DNA of 64,000 bases from Dyadobacter sp. CY261 (GTDB lineage: Bacteria; Bacteroidota; Bacteroidia; Cytophagales; Spirosomataceae): NCBI RefSeq assembly GCF_021440085.1, contig NZ_JAKCPW010000001.1:372001-436000 (forward strand). Reading direction: 5' to 3'. The translations under genes were made by a program, and so were the position numbers. Every line of letters starts with the position of its first letter. Positions within the stretch are counted from its first letter, which is position 1. The notes below the pieces were generated by a model. The model saw only the letters and a list, made by a program, of their open reading frames with translations. It was not told the origin of the DNA and searched no databases. Of this stretch, positions 26,136 through 36,064 are shown in pieces.

Positions 26136-29100
26136 ATGACCCGTCCTTTGTCCCTGTTTCTTTGCATTGCCTCGCTACTCGCTGCCTGCAATTCGGGCAA
26201 AGACGATCAGAAGCTCTTCAAACTGCTTTCACCGGATGAAACAGGCATTCATTTTAAGAATCAACTCAAAGAGGATGATCAGCTTAACATTCTGACCTAC
26301 GAGTATTTTTACAACGGCGGCGGTGTAGGTGCGGGTGATATCAATAATGATGGTCAGACAGACCTGATCTTTACCGGCAATATGACCGACAGTCGGTTGT
26401 ATCTCAATAAAAATGAAGGGAAATCCATTCATTTCGAGGATATTACCAGTCAGTCAGGTATAGTAGTGCCTGGCGGCTGGGCGCGTGGTGTGGCTATGGT
26501 CGACATCAATGGCGACGGTTTTCTCGATATTTACATTTGCCGCGCAGGTCCGGCACAAGCAGGCCGGTTGCCCAATCTTCTGTTTATCAATCAAAAAAAC
26601 AACACATTTAAAGAAGAAGCCAGGACCTATGGCCTGGATTACTCCGGTAATACCACGCAAGCGGCTTTCCTTGACTACGACCACGATGGTGATCTGGACG
26701 CTTATCTTGTCACTAATGTGATGAACATGCGCGGCCCGAACAACATTCGCCAAAAGGTGAGTGATGGCACATCGCCGAATGCCGATCGCCTTTTCCGGAA
26801 CAATGGTAATGGTACCTTCACCGATGTTTCAAAGGAAGCGGGGATACTGGAAGAAGGTTATGGATTAGGTATTGCAGTTACGGATGTAAACAACGACGGC
26901 TGGCAGGATGTTTACATTTCCAACGACTACGTCTCGAATGACCTGCTTTATATCAATCAAAAAAACGGCACATTTAAAAACGAAATAGCGGCCTATTTCA
27001 AACACCAGAGTTATTCGGCGATGGGTAACGATGCGGCCGACATCGATAATGACGGTCTGGTCGATTTCATTACCGTGGATATGCTGCCCGAGGATCCCGT
27101 TAGGCAGAAGAACATGTTTGGGCTCATGAACTATGATCGGCATCTGTCAGAGCTGCGCATGGGCTATGAGCCGCAATTTATGCGCAATACTTTGCAGCAC
27201 AACGCCGGCAATGCGCCGGGAACAAATCGGCCGGTTTTTAGCGAAATAGGCCGTTACGCCGGTGTGGAGGCGACCGATTGGAGCTGGGGCGCATTGTTTG
27301 CCGATTACGACAACGACGGTTTCCGCGACCTGATGATCACCAACGGTTACCCCAAAGACATTACCAACCGTGATTTCGTCATTTACCGCATGGCCGAGCA
27401 CGAAATGCAGATGCGCACAGGCAATAACCGCAACCTCGTGGAAGCATTAAAAAAAGTAGAAGGAGCTCATGTCCCGAATTACCTGTTTGCCAACAACCAC
27501 GACCTCACTTTTGCCAACAAATCGGCAGAATGGGGCTTCGATATTCCATCGTTTTCAAATGGTGCCGTATATGCCGACCTCGACAATGACGGCGATCTTG
27601 ATCTGGTTATGAATAATATCGACAAAGAGGCATTTGTATACGAGAACCATTTGGAACGGAAGCCGGATGTCCATTCGCTGACGGTGACGCTTAAAGGGCC
27701 TGCATTAAACCGGGACGGTTTCGGTGCTAAAATTTGGGTCTGGACAAAGCACGGCCAACAGTACGCCGAACATTCTCCTTATCGGGGCTATCAGTCGACA
27801 ACCGAAACCAACCGCGTGCATTTTGGCATGGGTACTTCTTCCAAGGTCGACAGCCTGACGATCGTGTGGCCGGATGCGCGTAGGCAGGTTGTGAGGGATG
27901 TAAAGGCTGACAAGTCACTTGAACTGGATTACGAAAAAGCAACCAGTCAATATCAAACAAATGGGTCTCACGACAAACCCCTGTTCGGAACAGTAAAGAA
28001 TATTGATTTTCAGCACACTGATGATCTCTATATAGATTTTAAAGTTCAGCCTCTGCTTCCTCATTTATTATCGCAAAACGGTCCGGGTATTGCGGTGGGC
28101 GATGTAAATGGGGACGGGCTGGATGATTTTTATGTCGGTGGGGCATTCAACCAGTCGGGGAGCGTCTTTGTACAGGACAAGCATCAGCATTTTAGCTCAA
28201 AAGCATTAGCAGCTGGGCAGAAGTATGAAGAGGACATGGGTTCTTTGTTTTTCGATTCGGAGGGCGATGGCGACCTCGATTTGTACGTCGTGAGTGGCAG
28301 CAATGAATTTGAAGCAGGTTCGAAGTATTATCAGGACCGGCTTTATGTCAATGACGGAAAGGGCAATTTGAAGGTCGATCCGCAAGCATTACCAGCACTT
28401 ACCGGCAGCGGGTCGACGGTCAATGCGGCCGATTTCGACCGCGATGGCGACCTCGATCTTTTTGTCGGCGGCCGCCTCTCGCCTGGTGCTTATCCAATGC
28501 CTGGGGAAAGCTATATTCTTAGAAATGATCGTGGGAAGTTTACCGAAACTACGCAGGAAGTTTGCCCTGAAATCGCAAATATCGGTATGGTAACCAGTGC
28601 CTTATGGACTGATTTTGATCAGGACGGCTGGGTGGATCTGATCGTTGCCGGAGAATGGATGCCTATTATTTTTTATAAAAACAACCATGGTAAACTGGTC
28701 AATGCCAGCGCTCAAACTGGCTTAAAAAACACTACGGGCTGGTGGAACAGCATAGTATCCGGAGACTTCGACGAGGACGGTGATAACGACTATATTCTGG
28801 GTAATGTCGGTCTGAATGCAGAGGGCAAACCGTCGACTGACAAGCCACTCACGCTGTTAGCGAAAGACTTTGACCAAAGCGGGACGATGGATCCCGTTAC
28901 GGCCCGCTACATCGGCAACGACCTGTACCCGATCCATCCGCGCGACGAGATGACAAGCCAGATGAACTTTCTTAAAAAGCGGTTTATCTATTATGCCGAT
29001 TATTCCAAAGCGAAAATCACCGACGTTTTCAAGCCCGAGGAATTGAAAGATGCCCGCAAGCTGGTTTGTGAAACGATGCAGTCGGTCATGCTGGAAAACA

Positions 29101-29651
29101 AAGGCGGTGGGAAGTTTGTCATGAAAAACCTGCCAACAGCCGCACAGCTGGGTGCGGTGTACGGCTTGCTGGCCAACGATTTCAACCATGATGGCCACCT
29201 CGACTTGCTACTTTCCGGCAACACCTACGCAACAGAATCAATCAGCGGACGACTGGATGGCTTGAATGGCCTGCTGATGCTGGGTGACGGAAAGGGTGGT
29301 TTTAAGCCATTAAGCCCTGCTCAAAGTGGTATTCTGATTCCTGGTGATGCGAAAGGAATGGCCAATTTAATGCTTAGCAATGGGAGTCAAATGATATTAG
29401 CTGCGCAAAACAATGGGCCACTGCTGGCATTTTCGGATGGCTCAGATAGTAAAATGGTTTATATCAAACCGTTATCGCAGGATGTGCTAGTGGAAGCGAC
29501 CTATGCCGATGGACGGAAAAGGCGTTTTGAACTGGCATATGGCGCTGGATATTTATCACAATCGGGGAGGGGTGTGGCTCTGGTGCGCGAGGGATTGATG
29601 AAGGTAGTGGTTGCCGATTTTCGTGGACGTTTGAGAGATGTTGCGTTTTAG
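26136..29651 (+). CDS. Large FG-GAP/VCBS-repeat lipoprotein with UnbV/ASPIC domain (CRTAC1-like)
   Basis: 1171 residues. Lipoprotein signal with C18 (SLLAAC). Two beta-propellers of FG-GAP/VCBS repeats carry many DxDxDG calcium loops (DINNDGQTD, DINGDGFLD, DYDHDGDLD, DIDNDGLVD, DLDNDGDLD and more). Between them, at about residues 518-605, lies a UnbV/ASPIC domain (GFGAKIWVWTKHGQQY, HFGMGTSSKVDSLTIVWPD). Proteins of this composition are common beside SusCD pairs in Bacteroidota and are surface-exposed, with presumed glycan- or protein-binding roles. Its place in this operon suggests that it handles the substrate imported by the SusCD pair. The start is the ATG at 26136, 14 bases after the upstream gene. 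Confidence 0.87.
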   Translation: MTRPLSLFLCIASLLAACNSGKDDQKLFKLLSPDETGIHFKNQLKEDDQLNILTYEYFYNGGGVGAGDINNDGQTDLIFTGNMTDSRLYLNKNEGKSIHFEDITSQSGIVVPGGWARGVAMVDINGDGFLDIYICRAGPAQAGRLPNLLFINQKNNTFKEEARTYGLDYSGNTTQAAFLDYDHDGDLDAYLVTNVMNMRGPNNIRQKVSDGTSPNADRLFRNNGNGTFTDVSKEAGILEEGYGLGIAVTDVNNDGWQDVYISNDYVSNDLLYINQKNGTFKNEIAAYFKHQSYSAMGNDAADIDNDGLVDFITVDMLPEDPVRQKNMFGLMNYDRHLSELRMGYEPQFMRNTLQHNAGNAPGTNRPVFSEIGRYAGVEATDWSWGALFADYDNDGFRDLMITNGYPKDITNRDFVIYRMAEHEMQMRTGNNRNLVEALKKVEGAHVPNYLFANNHDLTFANKSAEWGFDIPSFSNGAVYADLDNDGDLDLVMNNIDKEAFVYENHLERKPDVHSLTVTLKGPALNRDGFGAKIWVWTKHGQQYAEHSPYRGYQSTTETNRVHFGMGTSSKVDSLTIVWPDARRQVVRDVKADKSLELDYEKATSQYQTNGSHDKPLFGTVKNIDFQHTDDLYIDFKVQPLLPHLLSQNGPGIAVGDVNGDGLDDFYVGGAFNQSGSVFVQDKHQHFSSKALAAGQKYEEDMGSLFFDSEGDGDLDLYVVSGSNEFEAGSKYYQDRLYVNDGKGNLKVDPQALPALTGSGSTVNAADFDRDGDLDLFVGGRLSPGAYPMPGESYILRNDRGKFTETTQEVCPEIANIGMVTSALWTDFDQDGWVDLIVAGEWMPIIFYKNNHGKLVNASAQTGLKNTTGWWNSIVSGDFDEDGDNDYILGNVGLNAEGKPSTDKPLTLLAKDFDQSGTMDPVTARYIGNDLYPIHPRDEMTSQMNFLKKRFIYYADYSKAKITDVFKPEELKDARKLVCETMQSVMLENKGGGKFVMKNLPTAAQLGAVYGLLANDFNHDGHLDLLLSGNTYATESISGRLDGLNGLLMLGDGKGGFKPLSPAQSGILIPGDAKGMANLMLSNGSQMILAAQNNGPLLAFSDGSDSKMVYIKPLSQDVLVEATYADGRKRRFELAYGAGYLSQSGRGVALVREGLMKVVVADFRGRLRDVAF

Positions 29652-29845
29652 TTGTTGTTACAGCCCTAACGGGATTTTGAGAAGATAATTAGATATTTTC
29701 TGCTACCGATATTACATGCCTAGCGGCATTTTTGCACGCTTTCTTGTTGCCGCAATTCCAAAACAAAAATCGCGTAGCGATATAATATCGGTAGCAAAAA
29801 ACGTCACCGTGAGATGTAAACAAATGCCCTTGGGCATGCAACAAC
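29652..29845. repeat. Composite palindromic intergenic repeat element
   Basis: The outer arms TGCTACCGATATTA (29701-29714) and its exact reverse complement (29783-29796) enclose two smaller hairpins, ATGCC/GGCAT (29716-29729) and ATCGC/GCGAT (29769-29781). A further hairpin, ATGCCC/GGGCAT (29824-29837), follows. This nested structure has the look of a dispersed REP-like element. It separates two convergent genes and could also stop transcription on both strands. Confidence 0.75.
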
Positions 29846-29865
29846 AAATACGAAACCTCAAAACG

Positions 29866-31308
29866 CTACCAAACAAACGTCCCAACCGATCCGGCTTTCA
29901 AACTTACATAGGCCGCATTCTCCCCGTCTTGAATGCTAAACTTCTTCTCCGCATCCGAATCGTTCAGAACAATCAAAACCTTCTTTCCCTCAGGTGTGAC
30001 AAAGGCCACATTTGGCAATTTTTCATCCGGCTTATCCCCGACAGCGGCGCCCGAAGCGATCCGCACAGATCCGGGCCGCACAAACTTGGACGCGTGTGCG
30101 ACCACGTAATACGCCGCATTGCGCGTGACTTTGTCGCCGTCGATGGTAACGCCACCCAGGCAGCGGTCGCAGCCGCCGCGATCGGTGAATGGACGATTTT
30201 CCGGGTTGCTGGTCAGGTTCCATTCCAGCACAGTGCGCGCCCAGTTTTGGGTGGCTCCTATGGTCAGGTTTTTGATGTGGTTTGGGAAATCCTTCCCGAA
30301 ATTACCCGGCGCTCCCATCCATTGCTCGGTGAAATAGAGGTTTTTGTCGGGATGTGCATCGTGGACTTTGGATAATGCATCGATGGTTCCTCCGTACAGG
30401 TGGAATGCGGAACCATCTACATACTTTTTCGCTTCGGGATCGTCCAGGATCGAGATCGGGTATTCGGGCTTGTCGGCATTATGATCGTAAACGATGATCT
30501 TCGTGTCGATTTTCGCCTTTTCAAATGCAGGTCCCAGGTGGTTTTTGACAAAAACGGCCTGATCTTTTGCCAGCATCAGCAGGCTTGGGTTATTACCGGG
30601 GTGCAGCGGCTCGTTTTGCACGGTAATTGCATCAATGCGAATACCTTCTTTTTGCATATCCTGAATGTAGCGCACCAGATATTTGGCATAAGCATCATAC
30701 CATTCGGGTTTCAGGCTTCCGCCGCGGGTATCGCCGTTGTCTTTCATCCACACTGGCGGCGACCAGGGAGAGCCGAGGATTTTCAGTTTCGGGTTAATGG
30801 ACAGTATTTCCTTTAAAACCGGGATCACATCGTGGCGGTCGGGTCCGAGGTTGAAATGCTTCAATTCCGGGTCGGTCTGGCCCTGAGGCAGGTCGTTATA
30901 AGAAAAAACTCTTTCATTAAGGTCGGATGCGCCGATGCTTACACGCAAATAGCCCATGCCGATGCCATTACCGGCGGTAGAGAATAGCTCTTTCAATAAT
31001 GCTGCGCGGGCGGTTTTGCTCATGGCCATCAGGTGCCCCGCGCTGCCGCCTGTGAGCGTGAAGCCGAAACCGTCGATCTCCTGGTATTTTCTTTTGGGAT
31101 TGATGCTGATTACCGGCGATTCAATGGCCGGCGATGTCTTCGACATTTTCCGGAAAGTCAGTTCGGATTGCTTCTGGAAAAGCGCCGATTTATCGGAATT
31201 GGTCAGCCAGAATTCGATTTTGCTTTGCTTTGGCTGGCCGGTTACCCGCAGAAATGCCAACCAACAAAGGGCAGGAAGTAATGCGTATTTAAGAAATGAA
31301 GTTTTCAT
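29866..31308 (-). CDS. Glycoside hydrolase family 30 (glucosylceramidase/beta-1,6-glucanase-type)
   Basis: 480 residues with a signal peptide (cleavage near RVTGQ). The TIM barrel contains the GH30 signature blocks: QEIDGFGFTLTGGSA, LRVSIGASDLNE, LGSPWSPPVWMKDNG, the acid/base E233 in TVQNEP and the nucleophile E328 in YFTEQW. A beta-sandwich follows at the C-terminus (PNVAFVTPEGKKVLIVLND). GH30 enzymes of this type cut beta-1,6-glucans, glucosylceramides or related beta-glucosides. With the SusCD pair and the sensor/regulator beside it, the enzyme is the glycosidase of this locus. It is divergent from the regulator gene. Confidence 0.92.
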   Translation of the reverse strand: MKTSFLKYALLPALCWLAFLRVTGQPKQSKIEFWLTNSDKSALFQKQSELTFRKMSKTSPAIESPVISINPKRKYQEIDGFGFTLTGGSAGHLMAMSKTARAALLKELFSTAGNGIGMGYLRVSIGASDLNERVFSYNDLPQGQTDPELKHFNLGPDRHDVIPVLKEILSINPKLKILGSPWSPPVWMKDNGDTRGGSLKPEWYDAYAKYLVRYIQDMQKEGIRIDAITVQNEPLHPGNNPSLLMLAKDQAVFVKNHLGPAFEKAKIDTKIIVYDHNADKPEYPISILDDPEAKKYVDGSAFHLYGGTIDALSKVHDAHPDKNLYFTEQWMGAPGNFGKDFPNHIKNLTIGATQNWARTVLEWNLTSNPENRPFTDRGGCDRCLGGVTIDGDKVTRNAAYYVVAHASKFVRPGSVRIASGAAVGDKPDEKLPNVAFVTPEGKKVLIVLNDSDAEKKFSIQDGENAAYVSLKAGSVGTFVW

Positions 31309-31376
31309 GCGTTTGCGGCAATTGAAAGGAGATGACTGGTAAACAAAGCAGCGCTATTCCATCTATTGAAATACAC

Positions 31377-31407
31377 TGAAAATAATGTAATATATTGCGA
31401 GTTCAAA
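31377..31407 (-). promoter_or_regulatory. Candidate promoter of the GH30 gene
   Basis: Minus strand: TTTG at 31404-31407, 19 bases, then TATTTTCA at 31377-31384 (six of eight positions of TAnnTTTG). The ATG is about 70 bases downstream. The shared 12-bp motif at 31446-31457 lies 38 bases upstream of the -33 element. Confidence 0.45.
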
Positions 31408-31445
31408 TGTAGGGCAACCTGCACAACTTCGGGCAGACAGGACTA

Positions 31446-31457
31446 CTACATTACTAC
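31446..31457 (+). promoter_or_regulatory. Shared direct-repeat motif, copy 1 (GH30/regulator intergenic region)
   Basis: CTACATTACTAC, the same 12 bases found twice upstream of susC (39304-39315 and 39358-39369). It consists of two copies of a (C/T)TACTAC-like 7-mer with an 8-base period, a form expected for a dimeric HTH regulator. It sits between the divergent GH30 and regulator genes. Confidence 0.5.
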
Positions 31458-31536
31458 AACAACCTGACGAAATTTGCGAAATAAATACCCTGGCGTGGTT
31501 TGTCACTACGTCAATTCCCTCATCGGTGTATTGCAG

Positions 31537-34476
31537 GTGCGAAATAGGATACAGGTCGCTGGTCTGCTGCTATTAATCCTGTTCGTTTCTCCGCTGCGCG
31601 CGCAGAATACCATTGGTTTGCCAGAGGTAGTCAATTACTCCAAACAGGTTTATCATGCGGGAACCCAAAACTGGGGCATTCGCCAGGGCAGCAACGGCGT
31701 CATGTATTTCGCCAACAATGAAGGGCTCCTCACTTTCGATGGCATTTACTGGCGCACTTATCCGTTGCCCAACAAGACCAAAGTACGCTCTCTGGAAATT
31801 GGTCCCGATAACCGCATTTACATTGGTGGGGAAAATGAATTCGGCTATTTCACACCGGACGAGCGCGGGATTTTGCATTATGTTTCCCTGCGCGACCTCG
31901 TCCATGAGCGCGACCGTGGCTTTGCCGATATCTGGAATGTGGCAGTACTCAAAGGCAGCGTATTTTTTCGGGCCAGTAATCGGATCTTTGTTTACGAAGA
32001 CAAAGCTGTAAGCGTTTTCAGCGGCGGTTCCCACTGGCGGTTTCTGAGTGTCTCCAATGGCATCGCCGTTGCGCAGGATGCCGCAAGTGGTCTGCTTCGT
32101 TACGACAATGGCCGCTGGATACCCTGGATCACATCGGGCGATTTACCTGCCGACTACCTGGCTACCGCATTGTTATCTGTCAATAAGGAAACGTCGCTAC
32201 TTGTAACAATGGACGCCGGCGTTTTCCGTCTTACGGGCGACCATGCGACACGCCTGCAATCCGCATTTATCGATCAGGTCAGGAAGGAACGCATTTACGC
32301 CGCCACGAGGGTGAACGATCAACTGATCGCGCTGGCGACGAGCCTCGGCGGATGTTATATCATCACCAATAAAGGCGAGTTTATACACCGATTCTCACGC
32401 GCCGACGGCTTGCAAAACAACAATGTACTGAGCGTCTTCCGCGATCGCGACAAAAATCTGTGGCTGGGTCTCGACAATGGGATTGACTTTGTGGCCTATG
32501 ACAATGCGATCAAAACCATGTATCCCGCGACTACGAAGGACGAAGCGGGATATGCTTCGGTCATCTACAAGGGCCACCTGTATGTAGGCACGTCGAATGG
32601 CTTGTACTCGGTAGCGGTGGGGCAATTCAACGATTTGAGTTACGTGAAAGGCACTTTTGGTTATATCGAAAATTCACGGGGGCAGGTGTGGGGGCTCGCG
32701 GAGATCAACGGTAAGTTGCTGATGGCACACCATGAGGGTATCTTCGAAGTGGAAGGAAGCCAGGCTCGGCCCATTATGAAACGCAATGGTTTCTGGGGCT
32801 TTTTACCGCTTTCGAGGATTTATCCGGTCAAAACGGTGGCGGTAGGGAACTACAACGGCATCAACTTCCTGGAATATGATGGTGATGCGTTCAAACCGTC
32901 GGGTTCGGTACCTGGTTTCGATGTGGCGTCGCGCTTCCTGTGCACGGATGTGCGCGAGGAGAATGTGATCTGGACGTCGCATCCCTACCGTGGCGTGTAC
33001 AAAGTGACATTGTCGCAGAATGGTAAATCGCAGGCGCGCTTGTACACGCACAGGAACGGATTACCGCTTTCGCTGAACAACAATTATATATACAAGGTCA
33101 GAAACAAAATCCTCGTCGCGACGGAAAAGGGGATTTACGAATACAATGCGGCCGGTGACCGGTTCGAAGCTGCCGGACATTATAACAGCATATTCAAAAA
33201 CCTGGGGGTGCGCTATTTGAAAGAGGATCAGGCTGGGAACGTGTGGTTTGTGCGGGGCAAGGAACTTGGCGTGGTGGATATGAGCAGCGGCAATCCAAAG
33301 ATTATTTTCCTGCCGGAAATCAATCATAAAATGGTCTCCGGTTTCGAATACATTCAGCCTTTAAATGAAGAAAATATCCTGATCGGTGGCGAAAAGGGTA
33401 TTTATCATATCAATTACAAGAAATACAAAGAGAACAAGAGCCATATCGATGTGCAGGTGCGGGCAATGCGATCGTCCGGAAAGACCGACTCCCTGCTCTT
33501 CGGCGGCTATTTTGGGGAGGTCAATGAGCTTAAAAGGCAGTCGGAGGAGCAAATACCACAGATAGCCAACCGACTGAATTCAGTAGGTTTCGAATTCTCT
33601 TCCACGCTTTTCAGCCAGCAATCCAGTATCGAATATGCCTATTTTCTCGAAGGATTTGACAACAACTGGTCGAACTGGTCGCCGCGGAGTGCGAAAGAAT
33701 ATACGCATTTGCCGCCGGGGCATTATACATTCAGGGTGAAGGCGCGGAATAATTTCGGAAATGAATCAGAGGTGGCTGGTTACTCGTTTGTGATCCTGCC
33801 GCCATGGTATCAGACGATCTGGGCGTACCTGGGTTATGTTATATTGGTTCTGGGGCTGGCCTGGCTGTTTTACAAATGGCAGGAAAGGCGCTTTCTGCAC
33901 CAGCAACAGCAGCATTTGGAAGAACAGAAACGCCTGCAATACCTGCATCAGCTCGAACTGGAAAAGAGTGAAAAGGAGATCATCAAGCTCAAAAACGAAA
34001 AGCTCGAAGCCGAGATTTCGCACAAAAACACCGATCTGGCCACGTCAGCCATGCATTTAGTCCAAAAAGCGGAATTATTGTCTAAGCTCAAAACCGATCT
34101 CGTCAAAATCACCAAAAGCGCCGAGGACGACAAGATCAACGACGACCTCAAAAAGATGATCAAGGTGGTAGCCGATGAGAACAAGGTCGATAAGGACTGG
34201 GGCCAGTTCTCCCGGCATTTTGATAGCGTGCACAGCAATTTCCTGATCGCATTGAAAGAGAAATATCCAAACTTGACCGCCAATGAGTTGAAAATGAGCG
34301 CCTATTTGCGGATGAACCTTTCAAGCAAGGAGATCGCACAGCTCATGAATATTTCATTGAGAGGGGTGGAAGTAAGCCGCTACCGCCTGCGCAAGAAGTT
34401 GCAACTGCCCACGGAAGTGAATATGTTCAACTTTTTCCTGGGTTTTCATTTCGACGAATCAAAAGAAAAGGCTTAG
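31537..34476 (+). CDS. Periplasmic propeller sensor with C-terminal LuxR-type HTH (SusR-like regulator)
   Basis: About 979 residues. The frame is open to a TTG at 31474, but no ATG exists before the signal peptide; the GTG at 31537 gives a perfect leader (VRNRIQVAGLLLLILFVSP, cleavage near LRAQ), so it is preferred. The periplasmic part holds two-component-type beta-propeller repeats (NGVMYFANNEGLLTFDG, NNVLSVFRDRDKNLWLGLDNG) and a Y_Y_Y domain, then a membrane helix at about residue 770, a long coiled coil and a C-terminal HTH (YPNLTANELKMSAYLRMNLS, SKEIAQLMNISLRGVEVSRY). Unlike hybrid two-component systems it has no kinase or receiver: binding of a glycan fragment outside is passed directly to the DNA-binding end, as in SusR-type regulators. 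Confidence 0.88.
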   Translation: MRNRIQVAGLLLLILFVSPLRAQNTIGLPEVVNYSKQVYHAGTQNWGIRQGSNGVMYFANNEGLLTFDGIYWRTYPLPNKTKVRSLEIGPDNRIYIGGENEFGYFTPDERGILHYVSLRDLVHERDRGFADIWNVAVLKGSVFFRASNRIFVYEDKAVSVFSGGSHWRFLSVSNGIAVAQDAASGLLRYDNGRWIPWITSGDLPADYLATALLSVNKETSLLVTMDAGVFRLTGDHATRLQSAFIDQVRKERIYAATRVNDQLIALATSLGGCYIITNKGEFIHRFSRADGLQNNNVLSVFRDRDKNLWLGLDNGIDFVAYDNAIKTMYPATTKDEAGYASVIYKGHLYVGTSNGLYSVAVGQFNDLSYVKGTFGYIENSRGQVWGLAEINGKLLMAHHEGIFEVEGSQARPIMKRNGFWGFLPLSRIYPVKTVAVGNYNGINFLEYDGDAFKPSGSVPGFDVASRFLCTDVREENVIWTSHPYRGVYKVTLSQNGKSQARLYTHRNGLPLSLNNNYIYKVRNKILVATEKGIYEYNAAGDRFEAAGHYNSIFKNLGVRYLKEDQAGNVWFVRGKELGVVDMSSGNPKIIFLPEINHKMVSGFEYIQPLNEENILIGGEKGIYHINYKKYKENKSHIDVQVRAMRSSGKTDSLLFGGYFGEVNELKRQSEEQIPQIANRLNSVGFEFSSTLFSQQSSIEYAYFLEGFDNNWSNWSPRSAKEYTHLPPGHYTFRVKARNNFGNESEVAGYSFVILPPWYQTIWAYLGYVILVLGLAWLFYKWQERRFLHQQQQHLEEQKRLQYLHQLELEKSEKEIIKLKNEKLEAEISHKNTDLATSAMHLVQKAELLSKLKTDLVKITKSAEDDKINDDLKKMIKVVADENKVDKDWGQFSRHFDSVHSNFLIALKEKYPNLTANELKMSAYLRMNLSSKEIAQLMNISLRGVEVSRYRLRKKLQLPTEVNMFNFFLGFHFDESKEKA

Positions 34477-34495
34477 AGCAATGCTCCAAGCCTTT
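34467..34495. terminator. Bidirectional terminator between the regulator and susD genes
   Basis: AAAGGCTT...AAGCCTTT with an inner GAGC/GCTC stem, one mismatch and a three-base loop; the regulator stop codon (34474-34476) lies inside the left arm. A- and T-runs flank the stem on the two sides, so it serves both convergent genes. Confidence 0.7.
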
Positions 34496-34516
34496 CTGAT
34501 CTGGGTATGGAACACG

Positions 34517-36046
34517 CTACTTAGTTCCGCCCCATTCTTTACTCTGCTCGATTTTCGTGTTTTCTAGTTCCAGCAATGGAATCGGAAGAATTTCGTGCTT
34601 GCCTGCGACGAAACCTTTCGGTCCCAGCACGGCAGGCGCATCGCCCCAGCGCACGAGATCCATCCAACGGTGGCCTTCGCCAGCGAGTTCAAGGCGGCGT
34701 TCTTTTTTGATGTTTTCAAATGTGGCTGCTACCGGTTTCAGTCCCACACGGGCGCGTACCGCGTTCAGGAGCGCGGCTGCGCGGGTGAGGTCGCCTGAAC
34801 CGCGTACGAGGGCTTCGGCTTCCAGCAGGTAGGTGTCGGCCAGGCGGGTATCATACATGTTTTGCGGGAAGTTCAGTTCGGGTGCACCGGCGCCCGTCCA
34901 GCGGTCGGATTGCCGCCCTGCGAATTTTTCGAGGAAATAGCCGGTATTCATATAACCCTTTTCGTAGGCTACCGCACCCGCTTTTTCAAGGCTGTCGAGG
35001 TTGGCGATCGTCGCTTTGTAGCGCGGGTCCGAATGGATCGCGTCGAACAACGACGGCGTTACCGGAAGGAAGCTCCATCCAGAAACATAATCCGGCGCGG
35101 CATCCGACTTGCGGTTATAGCCACGCGGACCGGTGATAATGTTCATCACATTCCCTTCGGTACACGACACGCAGCTCCATCCGCCCGCAGAAGTATTGGT
35201 ATAGGAAAGCTCGAAAATCGACTCGCTGTTAAACTTGCTACTCGTCTTGAAAAGGTCGCCGAACTTTTCGAGCAACTTATAGCCGTATGGGTTGTTGCCG
35301 CCCGGTGTGCCATTCACTTTGGACAGTTCCTGTGCAGCCTGCGGGAATTTTTGTTGGTACAAATACACTTTGCCCAAAATCGCATGCGCAGCGCCTTGTC
35401 CTACACGGCCGCCTTCGGTGGCGACATTGATCGTAACCGGCAAATCCGCAACCGATTCTGACAAATCCTTCTCGATTTGAGCATATACCTCAGCCGGGGC
35501 CGCCTGCACCACGTCGTACATTTCCTGGGTAGAAATGGTGCGGGTAAACAGGGGTACGTTTTTGAACAACCGCACTAGCTCGAAATAGAAATACCCGCGC
35601 AGGAATTTCGCTTCCGCGGTGTAGCGCTTTTTCAGTGTTTCATCCATCGGCACCCCAGGGAGCTTTTCGAGAATGGAATTCGCGCGGAATACGCCCGAGA
35701 AACCTTTTCTCCATAATTCCCCCTGAGGTCCTGTGGTCGGGTTTAGGGTATAGTTGGAAATGACCTGGAAATCCATAATATCGCTTGGTCCGCCGCCGCC
35801 TGCATAATGGTCGTCGGAAGCTGCATTCATGGTGGCGATGGTGGACACGTAGCCGTTACCCTGCCAGCCCACCACATCGTAGGCGGCTACGAGACCATTA
35901 AATGCCTCTTCCTGGTTGCGGTAATAGTTTGCTTCGAGGTTAAGCCCTTTGGGTTTCACATCGAGGAAGCTGTCGGAGCAGGACATGAGCTGCAAGCCGG
36001 CGGTAAATGCCAGGGCAGTCACGAATTTGTTATATCTCAATTTCAT
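34517..36046 (-). CDS. SusD/RagB-family lipoprotein of the GH30 locus
   Basis: 509 residues from the ATG at 36046 (MKLRYNKF); a TTG at 36064 gives a longer frame but no better signal. Lipidated Cys in LQLMSCSDSF. N-terminal SusD domain (YYRNQEEAFNGLVAAYDVV, RYTAEAKFLRGYFYFELVRLF, NVPLF) and C-terminal RagB part (ERRLELAGEGHRWMDLVRWG, LPIPLLELENTKI). A surface glycan-binding lipoprotein, partner of the SusC gene 19 bases upstream. It is the last gene of its operon before the terminator. Confidence 0.94.
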   Translation of the reverse strand: MKLRYNKFVTALAFTAGLQLMSCSDSFLDVKPKGLNLEANYYRNQEEAFNGLVAAYDVVGWQGNGYVSTIATMNAASDDHYAGGGGPSDIMDFQVISNYTLNPTTGPQGELWRKGFSGVFRANSILEKLPGVPMDETLKKRYTAEAKFLRGYFYFELVRLFKNVPLFTRTISTQEMYDVVQAAPAEVYAQIEKDLSESVADLPVTINVATEGGRVGQGAAHAILGKVYLYQQKFPQAAQELSKVNGTPGGNNPYGYKLLEKFGDLFKTSSKFNSESIFELSYTNTSAGGWSCVSCTEGNVMNIITGPRGYNRKSDAAPDYVSGWSFLPVTPSLFDAIHSDPRYKATIANLDSLEKAGAVAYEKGYMNTGYFLEKFAGRQSDRWTGAGAPELNFPQNMYDTRLADTYLLEAEALVRGSGDLTRAAALLNAVRARVGLKPVAATFENIKKERRLELAGEGHRWMDLVRWGDAPAVLGPKGFVAGKHEILPIPLLELENTKIEQSKEWGGTK

Positions 36047-36064
36047 ATTATTCGTATTAATCAA

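Noticed and set aside
29650..29850. Insertion sequence or tRNA attachment site
   Set aside because: No transposase or integrase frame, no tRNA gene and no flanking target duplication seen; treated as a palindromic repeat.
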